Source of the DNA: Kitasatospora sp. NBC_00315
GTDB lineage: Bacteria > Actinomycetota > Actinomycetes > Streptomycetales > Streptomycetaceae
Assembly (NCBI RefSeq): GCF_041435095.1
Contig: NZ_CP108025.1
Coordinates: 4,712,001-4,776,000 of the forward strand
Direction of reading: 5' to 3'
DNA: 64,000 nt
The translations under genes were made by a program, and so were the position numbers. Below, piece after piece: positions 37,848 to 49,229 of this stretch. The notes beneath the pieces were generated by a model. It was not told the DNA's origin. It saw only the letters and a program-made list of their open reading frames with translations, and made no database searches. Within the stretch, counting starts at the first letter, position 1. Each line of letters starts with the position of its first letter.

Positions 37848-38459
37848 ATGGGTACGACGCATCGCCCCCGCAGTGACACCCGGGAGCGCATCATCAGCGT
37901 TGCGTTGGAGCTGTTCGCCGAACAGGGGTACGAGCAGACCTCGCTGCGGGAGATCGCGGACCGGCTGGGTGTGACCAAGGCGGCTCTGTACTACCACTTC
38001 AAGACCAAGGACGACATCGTCCACGGCATCGTCGAGAGCATGGCGGCGCCGATCGACGAGGCGATCGCCTGGGGCGAGCAGAAGCCGTGGTCGCCCGAGG
38101 TACGGGACGAGCTGGTCCGGCGGTTCGCGTCGGGCATGTCCGAGCGGGCACCGCTGCTGCGGTTCTTCCACGAGAACCAGCCCGCGCTGCGCGAGTCACC
38201 GGCCGGCCTGGAGTTCCGGGAGCGGATGATCGCGATGATCCGGCTGGTCCACGGCCCGGGGGCGACCTACCAGGACCGGCTGCGCGCGACGATGGCGCTC
38301 TTCACCATCAACTCCGCGTTCTTCCTGCTGAAGCAGGACACCGCGGACAACTGCCTCGACGACGGCACCCCGCGGGCCGTGACGCTGGAGGAGAGCCTCT
38401 CGGGCGCCCTGGCGGTGGCGATGGAGATCTCGGCACGGATCGTGCCCGGCGGCAGCTGA
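37848..38459 (+). CDS. TetR-family transcriptional regulator
   Basis: A 203-residue regulator. The N-terminal TetR helix-turn-helix is clear (DTRERIISVALELFAEQGYEQTSLREIADRLGVTKAALYYHFKTKDDI, residues 10-57), followed by an all-helical ligand domain. ATG 37848 fits the homology. It probably represses the divergent efflux gene and is released by the drug. It likely also controls itself. Confidence 0.9.
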   Translation: MGTTHRPRSDTRERIISVALELFAEQGYEQTSLREIADRLGVTKAALYYHFKTKDDIVHGIVESMAAPIDEAIAWGEQKPWSPEVRDELVRRFASGMSERAPLLRFFHENQPALRESPAGLEFRERMIAMIRLVHGPGATYQDRLRATMALFTINSAFFLLKQDTADNCLDDGTPRAVTLEESLSGALAVAMEISARIVPGGS

Positions 38460-38594
38460 CACCGGCACCCGGCAGGCACCCGGCACCGGCACCGGGCCCC
38501 GCCCGGCGAGGCCCGGCCCCCTGCCCGCGGGCACGGCCCGGCCCCGCCGGTGGGTGTGCGGCGGGGCCGGGCCGGGTTCGGTCGGGCGGGGGCG

Positions 38595-39494
38595 TCAGAA
38601 GTCGCTGACGCCGTGCGCCGACAGGAAGGCGATCGGGTTGATCACCGAGCCGTACTGGTTGCTGGAGCGGATCTCGAAGTGCAGGTGCGGCCCGGTCGAG
38701 TTGCCGGTGCTGCCCGAGGCGCCGATCCGCTGGCCGGCCGTCACGTGCTCGCCCGCGTCGACGTCGAGCTCCGACATGTGGGCGTACTGGGCGAAGTGGC
38801 CGTCCGTCAGCTTCAGGACGATCTCCTTGCCGTACGCGCCGTCCCAGCCGGAGGAGACCACGCGGGCCTCGCCGACGGCGAGCAGCGGGGTGCCCGGGTC
38901 CACCGCGAAGTCCACGCCGGTGTGGTAGCCGGCCGCGTACTCGGGGTTGGCCACGCCGTACGGGTTGCTGGTCGGCGCACCCGGTACGGGCGCTGACCAG
39001 GCGGGGGCCGGCGCGGGCGCCGGTGCGGGCGCCGGTGCGGGTGCGGGCGCCGGGGCCGGGGCCGGTGCGGGTGCGGGCGCCGGTGCGGGCTGCGCGATGT
39101 TGGCGGCGACCGAGACCGAGTCGTGCGCGAGGTCGTGCTTGACCTTGTACGCCGTCGGCCCCGCGACCTGGACCAGGCCGGCTGCGGCTGCCTCGCCCTG
39201 CGGCACGGTGAACACGGAGCTGCCCGGAGTGGTGGGTATGACCGTCTGGGCGGAGGCGTTCGCGGGCACCCCGGCGACCAGGACGCCGCCGACTATCACC
39301 GCTGCGGCGCCGGCCGCCGTGGCGGCCCGCACGCGGGTGCGGGGCAGCCCGAGGTGGGGCGCGGCGAACGCGCGCAGCGGGTGGACGTGGGTGCGGGCGG
39401 CGTGGCCGAGTCGGGGCTGCCAGGCCGCCGCGTGGGTCGCCGCGGAGGCGGCGAGGCGGCGGAGGGCCGGCCCCAGGGGCGGGACGGTGGACAT
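38595..39494 (-). CDS. secreted M23 peptidoglycan endopeptidase
   Basis: A roughly 299-residue cell-wall hydrolase. The N terminus is long and basic before a hydrophobic segment (VIVGGVLVAGVPANASAQ) that looks like a signal peptide with a cleavage near ANA. Then follows a linker with about 20 Ala-Pro repeats, and a C-terminal LytM/M23 domain with zinc ligands HTGVDF and HLHFE. M23 enzymes cut peptide crosslinks. The start is ATG 39494 or a GTG 18 bases earlier. The Ala-Pro DNA (39000-39100 region) is a GCGCGGGCGCCG-type repeat. Upstream lies a 580-base gap. Confidence 0.88.
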   Translation of the reverse strand: MSTVPPLGPALRRLAASAATHAAAWQPRLGHAARTHVHPLRAFAAPHLGLPRTRVRAATAAGAAAVIVGGVLVAGVPANASAQTVIPTTPGSSVFTVPQGEAAAAGLVQVAGPTAYKVKHDLAHDSVSVAANIAQPAPAPAPAPAPAPAPAPAPAPAPAPAPAPAWSAPVPGAPTSNPYGVANPEYAAGYHTGVDFAVDPGTPLLAVGEARVVSSGWDGAYGKEIVLKLTDGHFAQYAHMSELDVDAGEHVTAGQRIGASGSTGNSTGPHLHFEIRSSNQYGSVINPIAFLSAHGVSDF

Positions 39495-40075
39495 CGGGAA
39501 GCTCAACCTCACGGGGCGTACGGGGACGGCTCCGAGCCCGGCGGACCGGGTGGAGCGGGGGACAACTCAGGTGTAACCGTCACCGAGCGCGGTCCCAAAC
39601 GGTGTGACGTACTACGGCGTGTAGTCGCCGTGGGGTCGGAATTTCAGGCTGTCGGAGTAATGATCGGCCGATTTGATCATGGTCGGATGGTCCGGATGCG
39701 GCCCCGTCGTCCTCGTCGGGGGCGGCGCCCGACCCCGGCCGGCGCCCCGCCCCGCCTACTACGGCCGCTAGTACGGGCGCGCGGCCTGTGACCATCGACA
39801 CCGGGCGGTGGCCCGCCGGTGTGCCCCGGCTCACGATCCGGGGCGGGGCCGACCGCATCCGCGTGGGGCCGATCGTGAGCCGACTCACGCCGCCTCAGCG
39901 CCGCCTTCTCCTCCGGCTCTCCCTCCCGTGCCACTCTGTCCGCGGACAAACGGTCCGCCGGGCGCGGGCCGCCCCACCGCTGCGCCCGCGCACGGGCGCA
40001 GCCCCGCCGGACACCTGCTGCCCGGCACCCTGACGAGCCCTGCCCGAGACACCTTCCCGACCGGAGGCACTCCAG
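39495..40075. other. gene-free stretch between the M23 and aldehyde dehydrogenase genes
   Basis: 581 bases with promoters for both divergent genes. It contains one perfect 12-bp inverted repeat (39827-39882, listed separately) and otherwise nothing I can assign. I looked for the conserved boxes of the c-di-AMP riboswitch common before wall hydrolases and did not find them. Confidence 0.5.
39827..39882. repeat. perfect 12-bp inverted repeat with 32-base loop
   Basis: CGGCTCACGATC at 39827-39838 and GATCGTGAGCCG at 39871-39882. The loop is GC-rich. About 190 bases upstream of the aldehyde dehydrogenase start. It could be a transcribed hairpin or two half-sites for a looping regulator. Confidence 0.7.
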
Positions 40076-41626
40076 ATGGCAGCACCACAGCTCAAGCCGG
40101 GCCACTCCTGGGCCGAGACGTACGCCCGCTGCGTACGCGCCGCGCCCGAGGCCTTCACCGCCGACCGCCTGCTGAACCTGGCCCGCGGCGAGTGGCGCCC
40201 GATCGGCACGCCCGGCGACCACAGCACGCCGATCGACGGCAGTGCCGTTCCCGGCCCGCCGAGAGTCGGCATCGAGGAGGCCCGCAGCGCCGTCGCCTTC
40301 GCGATCGACCAGCACACCGCCTGGAGCCGCGTCCCGCTGGACGAGCGCAGGGCGCGGGTCGCCGCCGCCGTGGACGCGCTCGCCGGGCAGCGCGACCTGC
40401 TGGCACTGCTGCTGGTCTGGGAGATCGGCAAGCCCTGGCGGTCGGCCTGCGCCGACGTCGACCGCGCGTTGGACGGCGTGCGCTGGTACCTCGACCAGAT
40501 CGAGCGCCAGACCGAGGGACGCACCGCTCTCCCGGGGCCGGTCTCCAACATCGCCAGCTGGAACTACCCGATGAGCGTGCAGGTGCACGCCGAGCTGGTC
40601 CAGCTGCTGGCCGGCAACGCGGTGGTCGCCAAGACCCCGTCCCAGGGGGGCTTCCACTGCCTCACCCTGGCCCACGCCCTGATGCACCGGGCCGGCCTGC
40701 CGGTGACGCTGCTCTCCGGCCGGGGCTCCGGCATCGCCGACGCGCTGATCCGCTCGGCCGGCCTCGGCGCGCTCGCGTTCGTGGGCGGCCGGGCCAACGG
40801 CCGCCGGGCGGCCACCTCGCTCGCCGACCTGAACCGGCGGCACTTCCTGGAGCAGGAGGGTCTGAACACCTGGGGCGTCTGGGACTACAGCGACTGGCCG
40901 ACCCTGGCCGCGCACCTGCGCAAGGGCTTCGAGTACGCCAAGCAGCGCTGCACCGCCTACCCGCGCCACGTCGTCCAGCGCACCCTGTTCCCCGCCTTCC
41001 TGGAGACCTACCTGGATGTGCTGCGGGGCCTGCGATTCGGTCATCCGCTGGCCGTCGACGACCCGGCCGACGAGCTCCCGGAGCTGGACTTCGGCCCGGT
41101 CATCCACGCGGCCAAGGCCGCCGAGCTGCGCGGGCACTTCGACGCGGCGGTGGCGGGCCGGGCCGTCCCGCTGTACCGGGGCGGCCTCACCGAGGGGCGT
41201 TTCCTGCCCGGCCAGAACCTCGACGCCTACCTGGCGCCGGCCGCTGTGCTCGACCCGCCCGCCAACTGGGCCCTGCACCACCGCGAGCCGTTCGGCCCGC
41301 TCGACTCCGTCGTGCTGGTGGACACCGAGTCCGAGCTCCTCGCCGCGATGAACGCCGGCAACGGCTCATTGGTGGCGTCGCTGGCCACCGACGACCAGGC
41401 CTTCGCCGACCGGGTGGCGCCGGATCTGCTCGCCTTCAAGGTCGGTGTCAACCGCCCGCGCAGCCGCGGTGACCGGGAGGAGGTCTTCGGCGGCCTCGGC
41501 GCCTCCTGGAAGGGCGCCTTCGTCGGCGGGGATCTGCTGGTCCGGGCGGTGACCTACGGGCCGGACGGGGCACAGGAGAAGCTGTACGGCAACTTCCCGT
41601 CGTACTCGCTCTACCCGCCGCGCTGA
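40076..41626 (+). CDS. aldehyde dehydrogenase family protein
   Basis: A 516-residue NAD(P)-dependent aldehyde dehydrogenase. Cofactor-binding K186 (VVAKTPSQ), the general-base region LEQEGLN (E259/E261) and the nucleophile C292 in YAKQRCTAYPR are all present, followed by EPFGPLDSVV. The N-terminal 60 residues are unlike standard members. The order of motifs is normal. The aldehyde substrate cannot be told. It is followed after 31 bases by a threonine-aldolase gene, which would release acetaldehyde; oxidation of that aldehyde is a sensible but unproven link. Confidence 0.85.
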   Translation: MAAPQLKPGHSWAETYARCVRAAPEAFTADRLLNLARGEWRPIGTPGDHSTPIDGSAVPGPPRVGIEEARSAVAFAIDQHTAWSRVPLDERRARVAAAVDALAGQRDLLALLLVWEIGKPWRSACADVDRALDGVRWYLDQIERQTEGRTALPGPVSNIASWNYPMSVQVHAELVQLLAGNAVVAKTPSQGGFHCLTLAHALMHRAGLPVTLLSGRGSGIADALIRSAGLGALAFVGGRANGRRAATSLADLNRRHFLEQEGLNTWGVWDYSDWPTLAAHLRKGFEYAKQRCTAYPRHVVQRTLFPAFLETYLDVLRGLRFGHPLAVDDPADELPELDFGPVIHAAKAAELRGHFDAAVAGRAVPLYRGGLTEGRFLPGQNLDAYLAPAAVLDPPANWALHHREPFGPLDSVVLVDTESELLAAMNAGNGSLVASLATDDQAFADRVAPDLLAFKVGVNRPRSRGDREEVFGGLGASWKGAFVGGDLLVRAVTYGPDGAQEKLYGNFPSYSLYPPR

Positions 41627-41657
41627 CCGGGGCCGGGTTCTGCGCGACGATGGCCGT

Positions 41658-42803
41658 ATGGATGTCAACGAGAACGATGCCCATGGCCGCGCGGAGCCCG
41701 GACCGAACGTCCAGGAGCGCCGGTTCGCCGCCTTCCGGGGCTGCGAGCGGGTGCTCTCGGGCACCCGGCCGCAGACGGTGCGTGAGCGCCTCGCCGAGCT
41801 GACCGAGCAGGCCGACCGGACCTACGACCTCGACCAGCGTCCCGACTTCTACGGCTCCGGCGTGGTCCGGACGCTGGAGCGCCGGACCGCCGACCTGCTC
41901 GGGGCCGAGGACGCGGCCTTCTTCCCGACCGGCACGATGGCCCAGCAGGTCGCGCTGCGGATCTGGTCCGAGCGGCGGGGCGAACGCAACGTCGCCCTGC
42001 ACCCGCTGGCCCACCCCGAGGTGCACGAACGCCGCGCCTACGCGAACCTCAGCGGGCTGCGCAGCGTCTGGCCGACCACCGAGCCGCGCATCCCCACCCC
42101 GTCCGAGCTCCGTGACTTCGACGAGCCCTACGCCGTACTGGCCCTGGAACTCCCGCTGCGCGACGCCGGTTTCGTCCTGCCGACCTGGGCGGAGCTGACC
42201 GCCACGGTGTCCGCCGCCGACACCCCGGTGCACTTCGACGGCGCCCGGCTGTGGGAGTCCGCCGTCCACCTCGGCCACGGGCTGCCGGAGATCGCGGCGC
42301 TCGCCGACTCGGTGTACGTGTCCTTCTACAAGACCCTCGGCGGCGTCAGCGGCGCCGCCCTCGCCGGGGACCGCGACTTCGTCAGGGCCGCCAAGGCCTG
42401 GCGCCACCGCTACGGGGGCCGGCTCTTCCAGCAGTGGCCGGCCGCGCTCAGCGCCCTCGCCGGGATGGACCGCGAGCTGCCGCGGCTGGAGTCGTACGTC
42501 CGGCACGCCAAGGTCGTCGCCACCGCGCTGGCCGAGGCCGTCGCCACCGTTCCCGGCGCCCGGGTCTTCCCCGAGCCGCCGCACACCCACCAGTTCCAGC
42601 TCTGGCTCCCGTACCCGGCCGCCGTGCTCGACGAGGCGGGCATCCGGCTGGCCGGGGAATCCGGCCTCGCGGTGTTCGGCGGCTGGCAGGACTCCGCACT
42701 GCCGGGCCTGGCGATGACCGAGGTGACGGTCGCCTCGCCCGCCCTGGAGTGGACCGCCAAGGAGGTCACGGCCGGGGTCGAGGCGCTGCTGGCCCTGCTC
42801 TGA
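41658..42803 (+). CDS. low-specificity L-threonine aldolase-type PLP enzyme
   Basis: A 381-residue fold-type I PLP enzyme of the beta-eliminating lyase/threonine aldolase family, cleaving threonine to glycine and acetaldehyde. PLP lysine lies in YVSFYKTLGGVSGA, the Asp contacting the cofactor ring in VHFDGARLWES, and the glycine-rich AAFFPTGTMAQQV binds phosphate. The N-terminal 35 residues are unlike typical members. Close spacing (31 bases) to the aldehyde dehydrogenase gene suggests an operon. A strong terminator follows. Confidence 0.85.
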   Translation: MDVNENDAHGRAEPGPNVQERRFAAFRGCERVLSGTRPQTVRERLAELTEQADRTYDLDQRPDFYGSGVVRTLERRTADLLGAEDAAFFPTGTMAQQVALRIWSERRGERNVALHPLAHPEVHERRAYANLSGLRSVWPTTEPRIPTPSELRDFDEPYAVLALELPLRDAGFVLPTWAELTATVSAADTPVHFDGARLWESAVHLGHGLPEIAALADSVYVSFYKTLGGVSGAALAGDRDFVRAAKAWRHRYGGRLFQQWPAALSALAGMDRELPRLESYVRHAKVVATALAEAVATVPGARVFPEPPHTHQFQLWLPYPAAVLDEAGIRLAGESGLAVFGGWQDSALPGLAMTEVTVASPALEWTAKEVTAGVEALLALL

Positions 42804-42852
42804 ACCGGCGCCGGTGCGGGCGCCTGACGTGAGCTCGGGCCCCGGAAAGCGA

Positions 42853-42897
42853 GTCCGGCCCGCCTCCCGCACGCGAGGTGCGGGAGGCGGGCCGGAC
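42853..42897. terminator. perfect 20-bp hairpin terminator
   Basis: GTCCGGCCCGCCTCCCGCAC pairs with its complement around a 5-base loop, between the aldolase gene (+) and the convergent protease gene (-). Confidence 0.93.
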
Positions 42898-42968
42898 GAG
42901 GTGCCGCAGGCGGATCGTCAGGCGGTCGGGCCGCTCGGACGATCCGGCCGGTCAGCCGATCGGATCGA

Positions 42969-45326
42969 TCAGTTGTCGACCGGGCGGACCCGGATCCAGG
43001 TCTCCAGGTAGTTCGAGGACTCGTTCTCGACCTCGATGCTGGTGCCCGTCTTCGGGACGATCACGCTGCTGTACGGGTCGGACGCGTCCCAGTACGACTT
43101 CAGGTCGCTGAACTCGTCGACGCCCTTGGCCTTCGGGATGACCGTCGCGACGTCCGCCTTGTGCAGGCTCAGACCGTCGGTCTTCTGCGAGCCGAAGGTG
43201 GAGTCGTAACCCTGGAGGCGCGGGCGCATCAGCGCGCCGTCGGACCACTTGAGCGGGGCCGGGTGCGAGTCGATCGGGAGGATCAGGCCGGCGCCCGGGT
43301 GGTTGGTGACGTTGTTGTCGGTCTGGGAGGTGTCCCAGAGCCAGATCAGCAGGCCGTCCTGGTTGGCGTAGTGCTCGACGGTGCCCGGCTTGCTGGCGAA
43401 CCCGAAGTTGTACGGGCCTGTCTGCAGGGTGGTGTCGAAGGAGACGTAGCGGCGGTTCTCGGCCAGGTAGTACTGGTCGTAGTCCTTGGAGAACTTGCCG
43501 GTGATCCGGGAGAACCCGGTGGCCGACCAGCCGTTGTCGCCGTTCTCGGCACCGTCGGTGAACAGCGCGGAGCCGTTCGCGGTGACCGTGATGTCGTCGA
43601 GGGCCAGGCCCTTCATGTGCACACCACCGTCGGTGGTGTTGTGGAAGCGGACCTTGACGGCCTTGCCGGCGTAGGCGTCCAGCGGGAACGACAGGTCGCC
43701 CCACTTGTTGTCGGAGCCACCGGTCAGGCCGGCCTTGTCGGCCGGGTTCTTCGGGATCGCCACGCCGTTGAAGGTGCCGTCCAGGACGGTCCAGTTGGCG
43801 CCGCCGTCGGTGGAGACCTCGGCGTAGGCGTAGTCGTAGTCCTGCTCCAGGTCGTACCAGGCCTTGGCGGTCAGCGACGCGGAGGTCTTGCCCGTCAGGT
43901 CGACGTCCCGGGTCAGCGTGACGTTCAGGTCGTCCGCGCTGCCGCTCCACCACTCGTTGGCACCCGCGAACGGGGTGTTGATCTCGGTGGTGACGGTCTT
44001 CTTCGGCAGGGTGACGACCAGGGCCTGCGGGAGCTTGCTGTTGTACTCGACCGGGCCGATGTGGTGGGTCGAGCCCGTGCCCGCGGCGGCCTTGTCGTAG
44101 GTGAGCCAGCCGAGCTGCAGCTTGCTCCAGACGTCCAGGTCGTTCGGCGTGTCGCCGATCTCGTTCTTGCCGGCGCCGAGCCAGGAGCCCGAGGACATCA
44201 GGGACCAGAAGCCGACCGAGTTGTCGATGCCGCTGCCGCTGGTGTCGTAGAGGTCCGGCAGACCGAGGTCGTGGCCGTACTCGTGCGCGAAGACGCCGAG
44301 GCCGCCGTTCTCCGGCTGCATCGTGTAGTCGCCGATCCAGATGCCGGAGTCGCCGACCGGGGTGCCGCCGAGCTTGTTGTCGGACGGGCCGGTGGAGCCG
44401 GCCTGCGCGCCGTAGACGTAGCTGCGGTGGGCCCAGAGCGCGTCGGTGCCCTGGACACCGCCACCGGCGGACTGGTCCTCACCGGCGTGCACGATCTGGA
44501 AGTGGTCGATGTAACCGTCGGGCTCGTTGAAGTTGCCGTTGTGGTTGTAGTCGTACCGGTCCCACTGGTCGTAACCCGCGATGACGGCCTTGATCTGAGC
44601 GTCCGTCTGGCCCTTGGCCTTCTGGTCGGCGACCCAGGCGTTGATGCCGTCGCGGATCAGGTCCTGCGCGTTGTTGCAGACGTGCTGGCCGCAGTAGTCC
44701 GAGCCGTAGCGCGCCTCGTTCCAGGGCACCTTCACCCAGTCCGTGACCTGGCCGTCGACCGAGTAGCGCCCCGACGACTGCTTCTCGTAGAAGGTCTTCA
44801 GGGAGTTCTGGGTCTGGCTGAAGTACAGGTTCTGGTAGTGCGCCTGGTTGTAGTCGGCCTGCCAGGCGGTGGAGTTGTCCTGGGTACGGTCCGGCTGCGC
44901 GATCTGGTTGTGCGCGGGGCCGGGCGTGCCGCCGTACTTGAGCTGCCCGTTCGGCAGCTTGGTGGTGCTGTCCACCTGGTCACTGAAGTCGACCAGGATC
45001 GTGAAGATCTTGTCCGTACGCTCGCGACCGAGCTCGACGTACTTGTCCTTGCCGAGCTTGACGCTGGTGCTCGTGCCGTGGGTCTCGACCTTGGCGGTGC
45101 CCGCGACCAACTGCTCGGTGGCGGCCTTCTGTTCAGCCTCGACCTTGCCACTCAGCGGGCCCGGGAGCACATCGTCCGTCTTGACGGACTGGACGGCGTC
45201 GGCGGGGTCGCGCGGCGTGGGCGCGGTGCCGGCCGCGAGGGCCGTGCCCGGGAGCAGGCCCGCGCCCAAGGTGGCTATGACCGCAGCGGTCGCGAGGACC
45301 GAGGCGGCTTTCGTGGTCTTCTTCAA
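42969..45326 (-). CDS. secreted M6-family metalloprotease (immune inhibitor A type)
   Basis: A 785-residue exported zinc protease. The signal peptide is MKKTTKAASVLATAAVIAT, then LGAGLLPGTALAAG with a likely cut after ALA. The catalytic zinc motif HEYGHDLGLPD is at 348-358 (H348, E349, H352, D358), typical of M6 immune inhibitor A proteases. The C-terminal half has beta-sandwich carbohydrate/adhesion-like domains (DYAYAEVSTDGGANW). The start is the TTG at 45326, 10 bases after GGAGGA; the in-frame GTC triplet nearby cannot start translation. Monocistronic with a terminator behind it. Confidence 0.9.
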   Translation of the reverse strand: MKKTTKAASVLATAAVIATLGAGLLPGTALAAGTAPTPRDPADAVQSVKTDDVLPGPLSGKVEAEQKAATEQLVAGTAKVETHGTSTSVKLGKDKYVELGRERTDKIFTILVDFSDQVDSTTKLPNGQLKYGGTPGPAHNQIAQPDRTQDNSTAWQADYNQAHYQNLYFSQTQNSLKTFYEKQSSGRYSVDGQVTDWVKVPWNEARYGSDYCGQHVCNNAQDLIRDGINAWVADQKAKGQTDAQIKAVIAGYDQWDRYDYNHNGNFNEPDGYIDHFQIVHAGEDQSAGGGVQGTDALWAHRSYVYGAQAGSTGPSDNKLGGTPVGDSGIWIGDYTMQPENGGLGVFAHEYGHDLGLPDLYDTSGSGIDNSVGFWSLMSSGSWLGAGKNEIGDTPNDLDVWSKLQLGWLTYDKAAAGTGSTHHIGPVEYNSKLPQALVVTLPKKTVTTEINTPFAGANEWWSGSADDLNVTLTRDVDLTGKTSASLTAKAWYDLEQDYDYAYAEVSTDGGANWTVLDGTFNGVAIPKNPADKAGLTGGSDNKWGDLSFPLDAYAGKAVKVRFHNTTDGGVHMKGLALDDITVTANGSALFTDGAENGDNGWSATGFSRITGKFSKDYDQYYLAENRRYVSFDTTLQTGPYNFGFASKPGTVEHYANQDGLLIWLWDTSQTDNNVTNHPGAGLILPIDSHPAPLKWSDGALMRPRLQGYDSTFGSQKTDGLSLHKADVATVIPKAKGVDEFSDLKSYWDASDPYSSVIVPKTGTSIEVENESSNYLETWIRVRPVDN

Positions 45327-45430
45327 CGTGGTGACGTCCTCCCCAAACCGGTCCGGCTCTTGGCCTTCCGGCAAACCAATGAAGACAGGTGGACGACATT
45401 TGATCCAAGCATGGGCGGAAAAGATAGACC

Positions 45431-45460
45431 TTGACCATGACATGCCCACGGCGCTATGCT
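45431..45460 (+). promoter_or_regulatory. promoter-like sequence on the plus strand
   Basis: TTGACC, 18 bases, TATGCT: a good match to a housekeeping promoter. No annotated plus-strand gene lies downstream for 3 kb, so it would drive an unknown transcript or is fortuitous. Confidence 0.35.
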
Positions 45461-45470
45461 CCGCCGCTGC

Positions 45471-45486
45471 ACTATCAGCTGATAGT
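45471..45486. promoter_or_regulatory. perfect 16-bp palindrome
   Basis: ACTATCAGCTGATAGT, 10 bases downstream of the promoter-like TATGCT and 145 bases upstream of the protease start. A dimeric repressor site is likely from its length and AT content. Confidence 0.55.
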
Positions 45487-45788
45487 CGCTCAAAAGTCTT
45501 GGCAATACTGGGCCCAAGCCCGTGCGGAGGCGGTGTGGAGGGGGCCGTCCGCTCGGCGGACGGCCCCCTCGGTGCGCGAGGTCACAGTTTCTGTTGCGCC
45601 GCGTGAAGCCGGCGCGGCGGACGGACGGTCAGGCGGGAGGCCCGGCGGACCTCACCGCCACGCCGCCGGAAGTACCCCGACGGTCCTCGGCGGCCGCCGC
45701 TCCGGCGGGCGGGCGGGCCGACGGGTGCGCCGGGCCGGGCCACCCCGGAGCGGACCGGAGGAGATCGGAGTGGACCGGACGCGGAAAC

Positions 45789-45827
45789 GGCTTCGGCCCC
45801 CCAGCGGATCGCTGGGGGGCCGAAGCC
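45789..45827. terminator. terminator of clpC
   Basis: GGCTTCGGCCCCCCAGCG pairs with CGCTGGGGGGCCGAAGCC around 3 bases, 37 bases after the clpC stop. Confidence 0.92.
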
Positions 45828-45863
45828 GGTACTACGGCGCCGGGGGGAGCACCCCCGGAGCTG

Positions 45864-48380
<2,517 letters not shown>

Positions 48381-48554
48381 CGTTTATCGCTCCTCAGAGC
48401 GGTCGGGCAGTTCGGGGTCGGTCCCCGCCCTGTCCTTCCGCATGCTAGTCCCGCTCAGCGGCGCGGCATGGGCCCCTCCTGCCCGAAACGGACGAGAAGG
48501 GTGGATCGGTCCCACTCTCGTGGGCAGTCGTGCTGCGCGACCAGCAGACACCAA

Positions 48555-48573
48555 TCCCAACCTGATGTTGGGA
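48555..48573. promoter_or_regulatory. inverted repeat upstream of clpC
   Basis: TCCCAAC, 5 bases, GTTGGGA: perfect 7-bp arms. Ten bases further is the palindrome CCCACCGGTGGG (48583-48594), and 31 bases nearer clpC is CCCAC-TCTC-GTGGG (48511-48524). Confidence 0.5.
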
Positions 48574-48613
48574 GACGGTGTTCCCACCGGTGGGTCCGAT
48601 GCACCCGATACCG

Positions 48614-48630
48614 CTACGCCATCGGCGAAC
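48614..48630. promoter_or_regulatory. candidate ClgR-binding site
   Basis: On the minus strand GTTCGCCGATGGCGTAG contains CGC-N5-GCG with a full left half GTTCGCC, matching the ClgR motif as I recall it. ClgR activates clp genes in actinobacteria. It lies 234-250 bases before the clpC start. Confidence 0.45.
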
Positions 48631-49147
48631 AACGTCCGCCTCGGCGCAGCCGCACAGGCTGCGGCCGGTCACGCGATCTGCCCCGGGTCGGGGCTCCTGG
48701 CCCGTCCCACCTGCATTCATACCCGGTATTCCGACGGATCTCGCGCAGTTTCCGCGGTGGCGGTGTTCGCCTGGCGAGAAGTCGACCGGCGGACCGCCCG
48801 GTCCGCCGTTCCCCGGCTCCGCCGGGATGCCGGCGGATCGGTGGAGGCTCAACCCCTCCGGGCCCGGTGGGCGCCCGGGAGGCTCTCCGGCCCTGGACCG
48901 GGCCGGAGGCGCGATGCGGCCGATCGGGTGGCCCCGCGTCACCGCCTCGCCCCTACAGCGTTGCACAGCCCAGGAGTGTTCCGCCGCCCGTACGGGGGCT
49001 TCTGGCGGCCTCCTCGGGCACCCCCGGCGCCTCGGGGGCCGCTCCGGCCGGGGCGGCGACGCCCGGGCCCGCCCGGGGTCCGCAGGGCGCGCGTGGGGGC
49101 GTCAGGAGGCGCGGCGGGAGCGCCGGAGGGCGGCCGGTAAGCACCGC

Positions 49148-49175
49148 GGGGCGCGGAGGATGTCCTCCACGCCCC
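49148..49175 (-). terminator. probable terminator of lsr2
   Basis: GGGGCGCGGAGGA and TCCTCCACGCCCC form a 13-bp stem with one mismatch and a 2-base loop, 55 bases after the lsr2 stop. Confidence 0.6.
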
Positions 49176-49229
49176 GAGCATGTGCCGTGTGCGCCGGTGG
49201 CCGTCCGGTCGCGTGCCGCCGGACGTCCG

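Larger units (their letters stand above)
45327..45863. other. gene-free stretch between the M6 protease start and clpC
   Basis: 537 bases. The protease-proximal half is AT-richer than average, with a plus-strand promoter-like sequence (45431-45460) and a 16-bp palindrome (45471-45486). The clpC-proximal half is GC-rich and ends in the clpC terminator. No convincing protein-coding frame. Confidence 0.5.
48381..49229. other. long intergenic region between lsr2 and clpC
   Basis: 849 bases. Nearest clpC are three inverted repeats (48511-48524, 48555-48573, 48583-48594) and a ClgR-like site (48614-48630), consistent with a complex promoter. The part from about 48650 to 49140 is GC-rich and shows no gene I can support. 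The lsr2 terminator is at 49148-49175. Confidence 0.55.

Noticed and set aside
39495..39800. c-di-AMP (ydaO-type) riboswitch before the M23 peptidase gene
   Set aside because: Expected because such switches precede wall hydrolases in streptomycetes, but I could not find the conserved boxes.
45333..45335. Start of the M6 protease at the valine codon of VTTLKK
   Set aside because: That codon is GTC, which does not start translation; the TTG at 45326 has proper spacing to GGAGGA.
43161..45434. Plus-strand frame of about 750 codons opposite the M6 protease
   Set aside because: Antisense shadow of a clearly recognised exported protease.
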